A DNA stretch of 45,631 bases from an uncultured bacterium (GTDB taxonomy: Bacteria; UBP6; UBA1177): the NCBI GenBank assembly GCA_947305505.1, contig CAMZDX010000003.1:1-45631 (forward strand). Direction: 5' to 3'. Each line of letters starts with the position of its first letter. The stretch's first letter is position 1. Shown here piece by piece: positions 17,755 to 27,221 of the stretch. The translations under genes and the position numbers were made by a program. The notes under the pieces are model-generated. The model was not told where the DNA came from. It saw only the letters and a list, made by a program, of their open reading frames with translations, and searched no databases.

Positions 17755-19177
17755 ACTTCTGCTTTTTGCAGTTTTCATACTTCTTTTTTCATCGCTTTCA
17801 GCATTTGAAAAAGAGGTTTTCTGCGAACCTTCGCTCATATTTCCCGAAATTTTTCTCATAGAATCGGCGCATACTTTTTCCTACACCTTAGCGTATGCTT
17901 TTTACAAAGAGAGTGATGCTCTTTTCAACTACTTGAATTCAGTCGATTTTTCGCAGGAGCAGCTTCCGGTACGCTATATCTACTACCTGCGGACGAGGCA
18001 GTTCATGCCGGCGCTGATGCTTATGATGACGATGGTGAGTCTCAACGCCTATCCGTCATATTTTCCCAATCCTTACGATGAATTTTTCAATCTGCTGCAG
18101 ATCGCGGCAAACGATATAAACGAACATGCTTCAGGAAGCGACATTTTTTCTTTCGAAAACCCAGATATTTCAGGAGAAAACGAAAAATACATCCGCTCGC
18201 TTCTTTCAAACGACTCAGCAAATGAACCTATGACCACTGCCGATCTTTCCGGAAAAATGACGGCTGAAATAGTGCTCAATTTCGCTGCGGTCAACATGAG
18301 AAACAAGCGGCTCGGAAGAGAGAACAAAATTACGCAGAAAGCAGTGTTTTTCATCCTTGCATCATCGTTTAAAACCATTCTCTCAAGTATTGAAAACGGT
18401 GTGGATCTTGAAAATGATCCTTTTTTCAGGGAGCTCTTCAACCGTTTTGTAGCGATGAACAGGGATGACAAAGAAATTCTGAGTTCTTTTGTCTATAATT
18501 TCGTTGAAAAGATCTACGGCTTGAACAAAGATACAGGGCTTTACCGCTATATTCTTCTGCGTCAGTTCGGAATGATCGAAAACGCCGCCGGAAGCTGGCT
18601 CGATTTCAAAGACGTGAAAGCTGCAGTCACTTGGATCGATTTTGTAAAAACCATTGAAAATGTTGAACCTTTTTCTTCATATTTTGTCAAAAACGAAGAT
18701 ACCTGCAAATATATCGCCGAAAAAACAGACTGGATTTTCGGGATGAAACATTTAAGCAACGAAAGCAAAAAAGATGCAGTTCACGCTCTAAAACTTGCAG
18801 GAATGATCGAGCAGTGCGGTGATCTGGATTATATCGGGCTTGAAAAGAGTGCGGAAAAAGACGAGAAAAAACCTTATCCGGAGTGGGCGCGCTATGCCGC
18901 TTATGCCTTGAAAACGGTGACAGAGCAGGATATGAGCGAAGATGAAGCAGTCAAAATTCTTAAAAAAGGGCTTGCTGCAGCGATTTTTTCGATAAAACCT
19001 GAAACTGAAGCTGACAAGGATATGTACGAAATAATGCTTTTCATTTACAGGCATGAAAAATGCGACGAGGTACTGAAGGCGATGTTCCTGAAGCAGATAA
19101 CTCACGGAAATATCGACAAAAATGCCGAGTCGTACCAAAACGCTGTTGAAACCTTGGATGATTTTCTTTTTTATTAG
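17741..19177 (+). CDS. Hypothetical exported protein
   Basis: 478 aa ORF in a colinear gene run; signal-like N-terminus MRKIKLLLFAVFILLFSSLSAFEKE. Confidence 0.7.
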   Translation: MRKIKLLLFAVFILLFSSLSAFEKEVFCEPSLIFPEIFLIESAHTFSYTLAYAFYKESDALFNYLNSVDFSQEQLPVRYIYYLRTRQFMPALMLMMTMVSLNAYPSYFPNPYDEFFNLLQIAANDINEHASGSDIFSFENPDISGENEKYIRSLLSNDSANEPMTTADLSGKMTAEIVLNFAAVNMRNKRLGRENKITQKAVFFILASSFKTILSSIENGVDLENDPFFRELFNRFVAMNRDDKEILSSFVYNFVEKIYGLNKDTGLYRYILLRQFGMIENAAGSWLDFKDVKAAVTWIDFVKTIENVEPFSSYFVKNEDTCKYIAEKTDWIFGMKHLSNESKKDAVHALKLAGMIEQCGDLDYIGLEKSAEKDEKKPYPEWARYAAYALKTVTEQDMSEDEAVKILKKGLAAAIFSIKPETEADKDMYEIMLFIYRHEKCDEVLKAMFLKQITHGNIDKNAESYQNAVETLDDFLFY

Positions 19178-19182
19178 GCAAT

Positions 19183-20115
19183 ATGAACAAAAGCGACGCA
19201 AGACTTCTTAAAAAATATATGAACCACATCAAGCTTGAAAAAAGGCTCGCTGCAAACAGTGTCGAATCTTACGAGCGCGATCTTACCGATTTTCTTGAAT
19301 ATCTGGATTCGCACGGAAGCTGCATCACTCAGGCCGACTCGGTAAACATCAGCGAATATGTGATTCACCTTTCGAAAGACAAAAATTTCAGCGACAGATC
19401 TTTGGCACGTTCGATTTCGAGTCTCCGCGGATTTCTCAAATTCCTGCTTGAAGATGACTATATAATTCCTGAAATGCTTGAGATTTTGGAGCCTGTAAAA
19501 CTCAAGGAATCACTCCCTGTTTTTCTTACTTACGAAGAGTTGCAGAAACTTTTTTCGGTTGTCGACACTTCGACCGCGTCGGGTTTCCGCGACAGAACTA
19601 TGCTTGAAATGTTCTACTCTTCGGGGCTGCGCGTCTCGGAACTGACAGATCTCAAAATCGGAAATGTATACCGGTCAAAACAGCTTCTCCTTGTTTTCGG
19701 CAAAGGAAGCAAAGAACGTGTCGTTCCTTACAGCGACGACGCTGCACGCTACCTGCACGAATACCTTGACAGAATACGGCACACGCTGATGAAAAAAGGG
19801 GATTTCAACGAATATGTTTTCATAAACAACCGCGGCGGCAGGCTCACGCGGCAGGGCATTTGGAAAAAGCTCAAGGAATTCGCAGCGTTGGCAGGGATCA
19901 CAAAAGATATTTCGCCTCACAAACTGCGCCACACTTTTGCAACTCATCTTTTGGAAGGCGGCGCCGATCTCAGAAGCGTTCAGACACTTTTGGGGCACGC
20001 CAGTATCAACACGACAGAGATATATACTCATGTTGAGCACAAGGCGATACAGAAGGAATTCGAGAAGAAACATCCGCGTGAAAACATAAATTTCGAGGAG
20101 ACAGAGGATGAATAG
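19183..20115 (+). CDS. xerD: Tyrosine recombinase XerC/XerD
   Basis: SSGLRVSELTDL, HKLRHTFATHLLEGGADLRSVQTLLGHASINTTEIYTHV catalytic motifs; ~310 aa. Confidence 0.9.
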   Translation: MNKSDARLLKKYMNHIKLEKRLAANSVESYERDLTDFLEYLDSHGSCITQADSVNISEYVIHLSKDKNFSDRSLARSISSLRGFLKFLLEDDYIIPEMLEILEPVKLKESLPVFLTYEELQKLFSVVDTSTASGFRDRTMLEMFYSSGLRVSELTDLKIGNVYRSKQLLLVFGKGSKERVVPYSDDAARYLHEYLDRIRHTLMKKGDFNEYVFINNRGGRLTRQGIWKKLKEFAALAGITKDISPHKLRHTFATHLLEGGADLRSVQTLLGHASINTTEIYTHVEHKAIQKEFEKKHPRENINFEETEDE

Positions 20116-20800
20116 ATTGGTTTACGCCGTGATTTTAGCTTCGGGAAAAGGGGAGCGGATGAACTGCGGCTTCCCGAAACAATTCATTGAAATTGCCGGA
20201 AAAACCATAATCGAGCGAAGCATCGAAGCGTTTGAAAAAAACAGCGGAATTGATAAGATAATCGTTGTTTCAGAGCCGTCACACATCAAAAAAATCACTG
20301 AAATCGTTGAGAACTCAGGCTTCAAAAAGGTGACGAAGATCGTTCCCGGCGGAGCAACAAGATTTGAAAGTTCGTCACACGGAGTAAACGAAATCGCGGA
20401 AGATGACGCGAAAGTCCTCATTCACGATGCGGCGAGACCTTTCGTAAGCCAGCGAATCATTGACGATTGCATTTCGGCACTTGATTCATCCGATGCCGTC
20501 CACACCGCAATCAAAGCGACCGATACGATTATCGAAGCGGAAAACGGCAAAATGGCGGCAACTACCGAAAGAAGCAGAATGATGCAGGTCCAGACTCCGC
20601 AGGGATTCATGGCAAGTGTCATAAAAAAAGCCCACGCAAACGCCAAAAAAGACGGCTTCGCAGGGGCGACCGACGACTGCGGGATCGTCTTCAAATACGG
20701 CCTTGCCGACATCTGCATCGTCGAAGGAGAGCGGACAAACATCAAAATAACTTACCCCGAAGATATAGCTTTCGCCGGAATAATCGCTGAAAACAAATAA
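20108..20800 (+). CDS. ispD: 2-C-methyl-D-erythritol 4-phosphate cytidylyltransferase
   Basis: VILASGKGERMNCGFPKQFIEIAGKTIIERSIEAF, VLIHDAARPFVSQRIID, QTPQGF. Confidence 0.93.
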   Translation: MNRLVYAVILASGKGERMNCGFPKQFIEIAGKTIIERSIEAFEKNSGIDKIIVVSEPSHIKKITEIVENSGFKKVTKIVPGGATRFESSSHGVNEIAEDDAKVLIHDAARPFVSQRIIDDCISALDSSDAVHTAIKATDTIIEAENGKMAATTERSRMMQVQTPQGFMASVIKKAHANAKKDGFAGATDDCGIVFKYGLADICIVEGERTNIKITYPEDIAFAGIIAENK

Positions 20801-20815
20801 TCGAGAGGTCGGATC

Positions 20816-21655
20816 ATGGAATTCGCTAAAATAGGGACAGAACAGATAATTCTCCTTACATTGCAAACGGCTCTTATGATACTTTTGCCGCTTGTGATCG
20901 CGACTGCCTGGACAATAAGAAAAAAGGAAAAATTCTCGACAGTTATTGTCGGTGCGGCGACTTTCCTTCTGTTCGCGCTTGTTCTGGAAAAACCGATCCA
21001 GAATCTGCTGCTCTTTCCTGACGCAATGGGACTCACGCAGCATGCCGCAAGCCGCTTTATAAACGCGCATCCGGTATTGCTGGCTTTTATGGCTGGACTT
21101 TTCCCCGGACTTTTTGAAGAGACCGGGCGGCTTATTGCATTCAAAACGGTACTCAAAAACAGAAAGAATAAGGAAACGGCCGTTTCTTACGGAATAGGTC
21201 ACGGCTGTTTTGAAGTCATGCTTATCGTCGGAGCGACCTCCGTTACATATCTTGTTTATGCCTTTATGATCAATAGCGGAACATTCGGAACAGTGGTCAG
21301 TCAGGTCATGTCAAAGGCACCGGAGAAGGTTGATGCGCTCTATAAACTGGCTGAACAGCTTGCGGCATTTTCCATCGCGAATCTCGGAATGAGTGTAGCG
21401 GAACGTGTTTTTGCCGTAATGTTCCATATCGGAGCTTCGATAATTGTCTTCTATGCCTGCCGGGAGAAGAATAAACTTTTGTTATATCCGCTTGCGATAC
21501 TGCTGCATACGGTGATGGATTTTATTGCCGCTCTGGCTGTGTTCAAGGTTTTCACTCTCTCCGACATTGCCCTTGAGGGGATCATCGGTGCAACGGCTGT
21601 GTTCACATTCTGCGGAGCATATTTTCTGCTATACAGGAAGGACGGGAAATTTTGA
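20816..21655 (+). CDS. YhfC-family putative intramembrane metalloprotease
   Basis: Multi-pass membrane protein with AGLFPGLFEETGRLIAFK and YGIGHGCFEVMLI motifs. Confidence 0.75.
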   Translation: MEFAKIGTEQIILLTLQTALMILLPLVIATAWTIRKKEKFSTVIVGAATFLLFALVLEKPIQNLLLFPDAMGLTQHAASRFINAHPVLLAFMAGLFPGLFEETGRLIAFKTVLKNRKNKETAVSYGIGHGCFEVMLIVGATSVTYLVYAFMINSGTFGTVVSQVMSKAPEKVDALYKLAEQLAAFSIANLGMSVAERVFAVMFHIGASIIVFYACREKNKLLLYPLAILLHTVMDFIAALAVFKVFTLSDIALEGIIGATAVFTFCGAYFLLYRKDGKF

Positions 21656-21853
21656 ATAAAGAACTTGTGTTGTCGTAGGCATTTTTACCACCTCCTGCCA
21701 ATAAAAAATCGCAAAAAATTCATCAATAAAATCAATTAGTTATAAAGTTTTTAGGGGGGGGTAATTTTTTTCAATAAAAATCGGATTTTGTGGTACTAAA
21801 TATATGTGTTTTTTGGCGAGTGCCGTATGTTTTTTAACTTTATGGAGGTTGTT

Positions 21854-22687
21854 ATGAAAAAATCACTTTTTTTAGTTGCAATGCTTGCGCTTGCGACAAC
21901 ACTTTTTGCTGAAACTGAAATGGTTTCATGCGAATCGGATCTTGGAAAATGCACCTACACGCTTTCTGATGACTCATTCAGTAAGAACTGTATTTGCCGT
22001 GATGAAACGGAATTTAACGATTACGAAGACGGAATTGTCGAATCGACTCTGCCGACAGACGATGAATGTGATGCAGAACTTAAAAAAGTCTGCAAAGATG
22101 CCGGTATCAAATGTGAAAATGAAAAAGGAAAATGCACAGTTAAACCGAACGGCGAATATGAGTGCGTCTGCACAAACTTTCAGTTTCATCCTGCCGGAAA
22201 CGGCATTTTCAGCGAGGAAGGATGCAATGAAATTCTTGCAGAAGTCTGTGAAAACGAAACTATGACTGCAAGAAAAGTCTGCAAAGAAGAAGAAATTCGC
22301 AATGCATGTGTTTCTTATTTTGAGAAAATCAAAAACACTTGTTTTGAGCCTATTAACGACATCGACGACATTCTTGATGCTCCGCTCGATTATTCAGATT
22401 TGACAGCGCATGAAATTGCAAGTTGCTGTCAGTATGAGGAGTATAGAAACGAATACAAAACCGAATTCGAATGTCTTGAAGCATCCGGAACATGCAACAC
22501 ATGCGTTGATATGCCTTTTGACGAGGGCGAAGACGGCAAAGGCGACGCTGCAAATACCGAAGCTCCGACAACCGGTACAACACCGGAAGACACCGCTGAC
22601 GGTGATTCTGCACCCGCAACCGATTCAGAAGCTCCTGCTGAAAAAGAAGAAAGCAAATCCGACGGCTGTTCGATGCTGTTTGTCTGA
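21854..22687 (+). CDS. Secreted Cys-rich protein with acidic/Thr/Pro linker and C-terminal DGCSMLFV
   Basis: Signal peptide MKKSLFLVAMLALATTLFAET; many cysteines; low-complexity EAPTTGTTPEDTADGDSAPATDSEAPAEKEE; SD GGAGG before ATG at 21854. Confidence 0.7.
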   Translation: MKKSLFLVAMLALATTLFAETEMVSCESDLGKCTYTLSDDSFSKNCICRDETEFNDYEDGIVESTLPTDDECDAELKKVCKDAGIKCENEKGKCTVKPNGEYECVCTNFQFHPAGNGIFSEEGCNEILAEVCENETMTARKVCKEEEIRNACVSYFEKIKNTCFEPINDIDDILDAPLDYSDLTAHEIASCCQYEEYRNEYKTEFECLEASGTCNTCVDMPFDEGEDGKGDAANTEAPTTGTTPEDTADGDSAPATDSEAPAEKEESKSDGCSMLFV

Positions 22688-22901
22688 ATCCGGTTCTTTA
22701 CGACATTCTATAAAACTTTTTCTAGTCATTAAAAATAAAACTTGATTTTTTATCATAATAATTATTCTATGTTTGTGAAGATTTGCTTTTTGCTTCAAAA
22801 TTGAAAGCGGAAAGATGCGTTTTACAATTATTTAAAATTTATTGATTGTATTTGATTGCGTTTTGAGTATAATGAGCAAGCGAATTTTTATGGAGGTAAA
22901 A

Positions 22902-23174
22902 ATGTCAACATCGTTTGTTCAGTTCAGAATGGAAGATTCCACGAAAGCGCAGGCACTTGTCGTATGCGAGCAGCTGGGAATTGATCTTCCGACTTATTTG
23001 AGAATGTGCGTAACCAGACTGGTGCGCGAAAACGGGATCCCTTTTTCGATGAAACTTGAAGAAAGCCGCGGTCTTGCCGCAATGAAAGCTGCAAGCAGGA
23101 TCGCCGAGCAGAACGGAAACAGCGAAATGACTCTTGACGAGATCAATGCAGAAATCGCAGAGGCGCGGAATTAG
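22902..23174 (+). CDS. RelB/DinJ-family antitoxin
   Basis: FVQFRMEDSTKAQALVVCEQLGIDLPTYLRMCVTRLVRENGIPFSMKLEE; SD GGAGG at about 22892; abuts the downstream PIN gene. Confidence 0.8.
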   Translation: MSTSFVQFRMEDSTKAQALVVCEQLGIDLPTYLRMCVTRLVRENGIPFSMKLEESRGLAAMKAASRIAEQNGNSEMTLDEINAEIAEARN

Positions 23175-23591
23175 ATGCGTTACTACGCCGTGATAGATAC
23201 TAATGTCGTTGTTTCGGCAATGCTGAAATGGCATTCTCTGCCTGGAAACATTCTGGAACTTGTGTTCGACGGCATAATCACACCTGTTTTTAACGACGAA
23301 ATCCTTAGTGAATACCGTGAAGTTTTAAGTCGGCCTAAATTCAATCTGAGCAATCAGATAATTGAGGATTTTGTTGGCAATATTGAAGAATTAGGCTTGT
23401 CAATAAAAGCAGCAACACTTGATTTGGATTTTCCCGATCCGAAAGACCGTGTTTTTTACGAAATAACGATGGAAAGCAGAAAATCTGATGAGACTTATCT
23501 CGTGACAGGCAACATAAAGCATTTTCCTGAACAGTGTTTTGTGGTAACGCCGCGGGAAATGCTGGAAATTGTATTCTCAAAAAACAATTAG
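23175..23591 (+). CDS. PIN-domain toxin, COG1569-like
   Basis: YYAVIDTNVVVSAMLK...GIITPVFNDEILSEYREVLSRPKF...DPKDRVFYE...YLVTGNIKHFP. Confidence 0.87.
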   Translation: MRYYAVIDTNVVVSAMLKWHSLPGNILELVFDGIITPVFNDEILSEYREVLSRPKFNLSNQIIEDFVGNIEELGLSIKAATLDLDFPDPKDRVFYEITMESRKSDETYLVTGNIKHFPEQCFVVTPREMLEIVFSKNN

Positions 23592-23625
23592 AAAGATTAG
23601 GCATGGCTTTTGGGTAAAAATCCGA

Positions 23626-23867
23626 CGGCTGCTCCGTTGTCATGCAGTCTGTTTTGTAAAATTTACCGTCAGATGACAACATTTTCAGTTGTCCGATTTT
23701 TTCGGACAACTCACTTCCTTCAGCAATTAGTTTGTTTTTCAAGTCATTCCAGTATTTTCTCGGTCTGTCTGAATCAGTCAAAACGGCAATGACATCAACC
23801 ACTGAAAAATACCATTCCTCTTTCTCTTTGTCCCAGATCGTGCGGACCTGCCGAAAAAATTTTTGTT
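23626..23867 (-). pseudogene. BRO-N domain gene relic, frameshifted and 3' truncated
   Basis: QVRTIWDKEKEEWYFSVVDVIAVLTDSDRPRKYWNDLKNKLIAEGSELSEKIGQLKMLSSDGKFYKTDCMTTEQ; disrupted frame upstream of QVRT and no full C-terminus. Confidence 0.75.
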
Positions 23868-23940
23868 TTGGGTCAGAAAAATTGGCACTTTGTGTAACTA
23901 AATATATGTTTGTTCGGCTTTTTAACTTTCGGAGGTTATT

Positions 23941-24864
23941 ATGAAAAAATCGTTGTTATTGGCACTTATTGCAGCACTTTTTCTTTTTGTTGCCTGCGGC
24001 GACAAGAATGAGAATGAAACAGAGCAGGAACCGGAAAAAACTGATGGCGACATAGCAGAAAATCAGGAAAACGCGGATGAAGACAGTGCAAATAGCGAGC
24101 CGACCGATGATACTGAGCAGACCGACGGCGACTCTGAAAATATTGAAAATCAGGATGTATCTGATGAAGAGGTTAATCAGGATAATCTGATCTGCACTCA
24201 GGAATCGAAGGAAACTCTCGGCGGAGAAGGATGCCGCTACCGTGTAAAAGACGACCCGACAAGACATGTCGAAATCTATTGCGGATGCGACTCTTTCAAA
24301 GTCGATAACGTCGCCTGTGACGATGAGAACAAGTGTGTTCTTTCCGGAGAATGCGGTGAAGGCAGATGCTCTATTGAATTTCGTGATTATGACAAAGAAC
24401 TTTTTGATGCTTTTCCTTTGGAAAGAGAAATCTTTACAAAATTCAGAAACGAACCGACAGGTGTCTGTACTGTTGCAAGACTCAAAGACGGCACACTGTT
24501 AGCTGCTGTGAGAAACGGGACATGGATAAGCGAACTGGCCCCGGAAATTAAAGCCGATCTGAAAATAATACCGACTTGTGAAAATGTTTGTATTGAAACG
24601 AACGAATCGTGGATGGATGAACCTTATTACGATTATGTCTACTATCCTCCTGTTGAATTTACGATCGGAGAAAATGCGCCTGTGCTCGTAAGCAACGGTC
24701 AGGTCGTGGATTCTGAAGGTTACGAATATTATGTTTACGGCAGCGAAACCATAAGTCCTGACGATCCGGATCACAAGCTTTATCACAGAGAGGAAACAGA
24801 AATGCCTGATCCGAATTACGGCATTTTTGATTTTGTTATAGTCAATACCAATGCTCTGAAATAA
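23941..24864 (+). CDS. Cys-rich lipoprotein with acidic/Thr/Asn linker
   Basis: Lipobox LFVAC in MKKSLLLALIAALFLFVACGDKNE; low-complexity linker; Cys-rich body. Confidence 0.75.
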   Translation: MKKSLLLALIAALFLFVACGDKNENETEQEPEKTDGDIAENQENADEDSANSEPTDDTEQTDGDSENIENQDVSDEEVNQDNLICTQESKETLGGEGCRYRVKDDPTRHVEIYCGCDSFKVDNVACDDENKCVLSGECGEGRCSIEFRDYDKELFDAFPLEREIFTKFRNEPTGVCTVARLKDGTLLAAVRNGTWISELAPEIKADLKIIPTCENVCIETNESWMDEPYYDYVYYPPVEFTIGENAPVLVSNGQVVDSEGYEYYVYGSETISPDDPDHKLYHREETEMPDPNYGIFDFVIVNTNALK

Positions 24865-25007
24865 AAAGCAAAGCTGTTTATCTGATTTTTTTAAGAAAAA
24901 TATCGCGAAAAATGCTGTTAAAACTGGACAATATCGCGGAGTTGGTGTAGGAAAGCGCACTAAACGGGATTTATCCCGCGTATTAGTATTGTATAAGGAG
25001 ATCTCAA

Positions 25008-26246
25008 GTGAGTGTTGATTCCGAAAATGTAAAAAAGAATGTTGAAAGAGCCGTCGAGCAGTTCAGAAACGGCGGGATCGTAATAGTTGTCGATGATGAA
25101 AACCGCGAGAATGAAGGCGATTTTGTTGTCGCGGCAGAAAAAATAACCCCTGAAACTGTCAATTTTATGATAAAGAACGGCCGCGGAGTTCTCTGCACGA
25201 CGATAACCGAGGAACGCTGCAAGGCTTTAGGTCTTGAAATGCAGGTGAATAACAATACTTCGCTCCTCGGAACTCCTTTTACGGTAACAGTTGATCTGCT
25301 CGGTCACGGCTGCACGACAGGTGTTTCGATGTTTGACAGGGCTTCGACTATCCGCGCTCTTGCAGACGAATCGACCCGTCCCGAAGATCTGGGAAGACCC
25401 GGTCACATCAATCCGCTTCGCGCAAGAAACGGCGGAGTTCTTGTGAGAGCAGGGCACACCGAAGCAACGATAGACCTTGCGAAACTCGCAGGGCTCAAAC
25501 CGGCAGGCGCACTCATCGAGATAATCAACGACGACGGCACGATGGCAAGAATGCCTCAGCTTGAAAAGATCGCCGAGAAATACGATTTCCCGATCCTTAC
25601 GATAGAAAATATCATCGCATACAGGCTCATGACCGAATCTCTGATTGAGCAGGTCGCAGACGCAGTTCTTCCGACTCGCTGGGGCGGTGAGTTCAAGATC
25701 AAAGTCTTCCGCAACAAGCTCGACGGTCTGGAGCACGTTGCCCTGATCAAAGGCGACATTACCGACGGAAGACCGGTCCTTACCCGCGTACACTCGGAAT
25801 GTCTTACGGGAGACGCTTTGGGAAGCATCCGCTGCGACTGCGGATATCAGCTCCAGAACGCTATGGAACTCATAAAAGCCGAGGGCAGGGGAGTCATCCT
25901 TTATCTGCGCCAGGAGGGCAGGGGCATAGGTCTCGGAAACAAGATAAAGGCTTACCACCTTCAGGACGAAGGAATGGATACAGTCGAAGCAAATATCGCG
26001 CTCGGATTCCCGGCTGACCTCAGAGATTACGGCATCGGAGCACAGATTTTATCAGAAATAGGAGTCAAAAAGATCAGACTTCTCACAAATAATCCTAAGA
26101 AAATCAAAGGTTTGACTGGTTATGGTCTTGAGATAACGGAACACGTTCCGAATGTCTGCGGAGTGCAGAAGGAAAACAGAAGATACCTCGAGACCAAGCA
26201 GAAAAAGATGGGACACACGATTTTTACGTCAGATAAAAAGAATTAA
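25008..26246 (+). CDS. ribBA: Bifunctional 3,4-dihydroxy-2-butanone-4-phosphate synthase / GTP cyclohydrolase II
   Basis: [72 protein letters not shown] start. Confidence 0.96.
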   Translation: MSVDSENVKKNVERAVEQFRNGGIVIVVDDENRENEGDFVVAAEKITPETVNFMIKNGRGVLCTTITEERCKALGLEMQVNNNTSLLGTPFTVTVDLLGHGCTTGVSMFDRASTIRALADESTRPEDLGRPGHINPLRARNGGVLVRAGHTEATIDLAKLAGLKPAGALIEIINDDGTMARMPQLEKIAEKYDFPILTIENIIAYRLMTESLIEQVADAVLPTRWGGEFKIKVFRNKLDGLEHVALIKGDITDGRPVLTRVHSECLTGDALGSIRCDCGYQLQNAMELIKAEGRGVILYLRQEGRGIGLGNKIKAYHLQDEGMDTVEANIALGFPADLRDYGIGAQILSEIGVKKIRLLTNNPKKIKGLTGYGLEITEHVPNVCGVQKENRRYLETKQKKMGHTIFTSDKKN

Positions 26247-26258
26247 TGGAGAATTAAG

Positions 26259-26723
26259 ATGGAAGTAAAAACTTTCGCCGGCGATCTCAGTGCCAAAGGG
26301 AAAAAGTTCGCTATCATCGTTTCAAGATTCAACAGTCTCCTTTCCGAATCACTTCTGAAAGGCGCGATCGACTGTCTTGAGCGTCACTATGCGGAAAGTG
26401 CTGAAATCATTAAGGTTCCCGGCGCTTTTGAAATTCCTTTCGCGGCAAAAAAAGCGGCTCTTTCCAAAAAATACGACGCGATAGTTTGTCTCGGCGTCAT
26501 CATCCGCGGCAGCACACCGCATTTTGACTTTATCGCGGCCGAAACGAGCAAGGGAATCGCTCAGGCTTCGCTTGAAACAGGCGTTTACATGTCTTTCGGC
26601 GTTCTCACGGTCGATTCAATCGAGCAGGGGATCGAGAGAGCTGGAACAAAAGCGGGCAACAAAGGGTTCGACGCGGCGCTTGCAGCAATAGAGATGCTTA
26701 ATTTATCAGATAAATTGAAATAA
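26259..26723 (+). CDS. ribH: 6,7-dimethyl-8-ribityllumazine synthase
   Basis: [72 protein letters not shown]. Confidence 0.95.
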   Translation: MEVKTFAGDLSAKGKKFAIIVSRFNSLLSESLLKGAIDCLERHYAESAEIIKVPGAFEIPFAAKKAALSKKYDAIVCLGVIIRGSTPHFDFIAAETSKGIAQASLETGVYMSFGVLTVDSIEQGIERAGTKAGNKGFDAALAAIEMLNLSDKLK

Positions 26724-26735
26724 GCGGGAAAAGTT

Positions 26736-27221
26736 ATGGGACTTAGAAGACGTTCAAGAGAAAAAACGCTCCAGATTCTCTATAGCATGGAGTTCAACAA
26801 AAATCAGACGATACAGGAAGCTGTTGAATCTTATCTGACTTATTTCAATATCGCCTCGATGAAGTGGAGCGACAAAAATGAAGGTCAGGCAAACAACAAT
26901 AATGAATCGTCTGAAGAAGAAAGCGTTTTTATAACGTATCTTCTGACTACAGTGAAAACCAACCTCAAAGAGATCGAAAGACTTATTGAAGAGGCTGCGA
27001 TAAACTGGAGAATAGAGCGCATCGCACTCATAGAGCGCAATATTCTCAGAATGTCTGTGGCGGAACTTATCGACGAAAACAACGGTGTTCCGTTCAAGGC
27101 TACGATAAACGAAGCGATCGATATTGCCAAGAAATTCGGCAGCAAGGAATCAAGTTCGTTTGTCAACGGCATCATCAACAAAGTTGCGGATATTATCGAC
27201 ATCAAAAACAAAAAATTATGA
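26736..27221 (+). CDS. nusB: Transcription antitermination factor NusB
   Basis: RRRSREKTLQILYSMEFN...RIALIERNILRMSVAEL...PFKATINEAIDIAKKFGSKESSSFVNGIINKV. Confidence 0.93.
   Translation: MGLRRRSREKTLQILYSMEFNKNQTIQEAVESYLTYFNIASMKWSDKNEGQANNNNESSEEESVFITYLLTTVKTNLKEIERLIEEAAINWRIERIALIERNILRMSVAELIDENNGVPFKATINEAIDIAKKFGSKESSSFVNGIINKVADIIDIKNKKL

Noticed and set aside
19183-20115. Tyrosine recombinase as integrase of the RHS array
   Set aside because: It looks like housekeeping XerC/XerD in a core gene run, 7 kb away, with no att sites seen.
20486-21202. 238 aa minus-strand ORF across ispD and the yhfC-like gene
   Set aside because: Antisense to two supported genes; composition looks like shadow translation.
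24930-24990. Possible second tRNA
   Set aside because: No cloverleaf arms or T-loop consensus could be drawn.
24865-25007. FMN riboswitch before ribBA
   Set aside because: I could not find the conserved RFN sequence blocks; only a short inverted repeat is visible.
25227-25958. 243 aa minus-strand ORF across ribBA
   Set aside because: Antisense shadow of ribBA.
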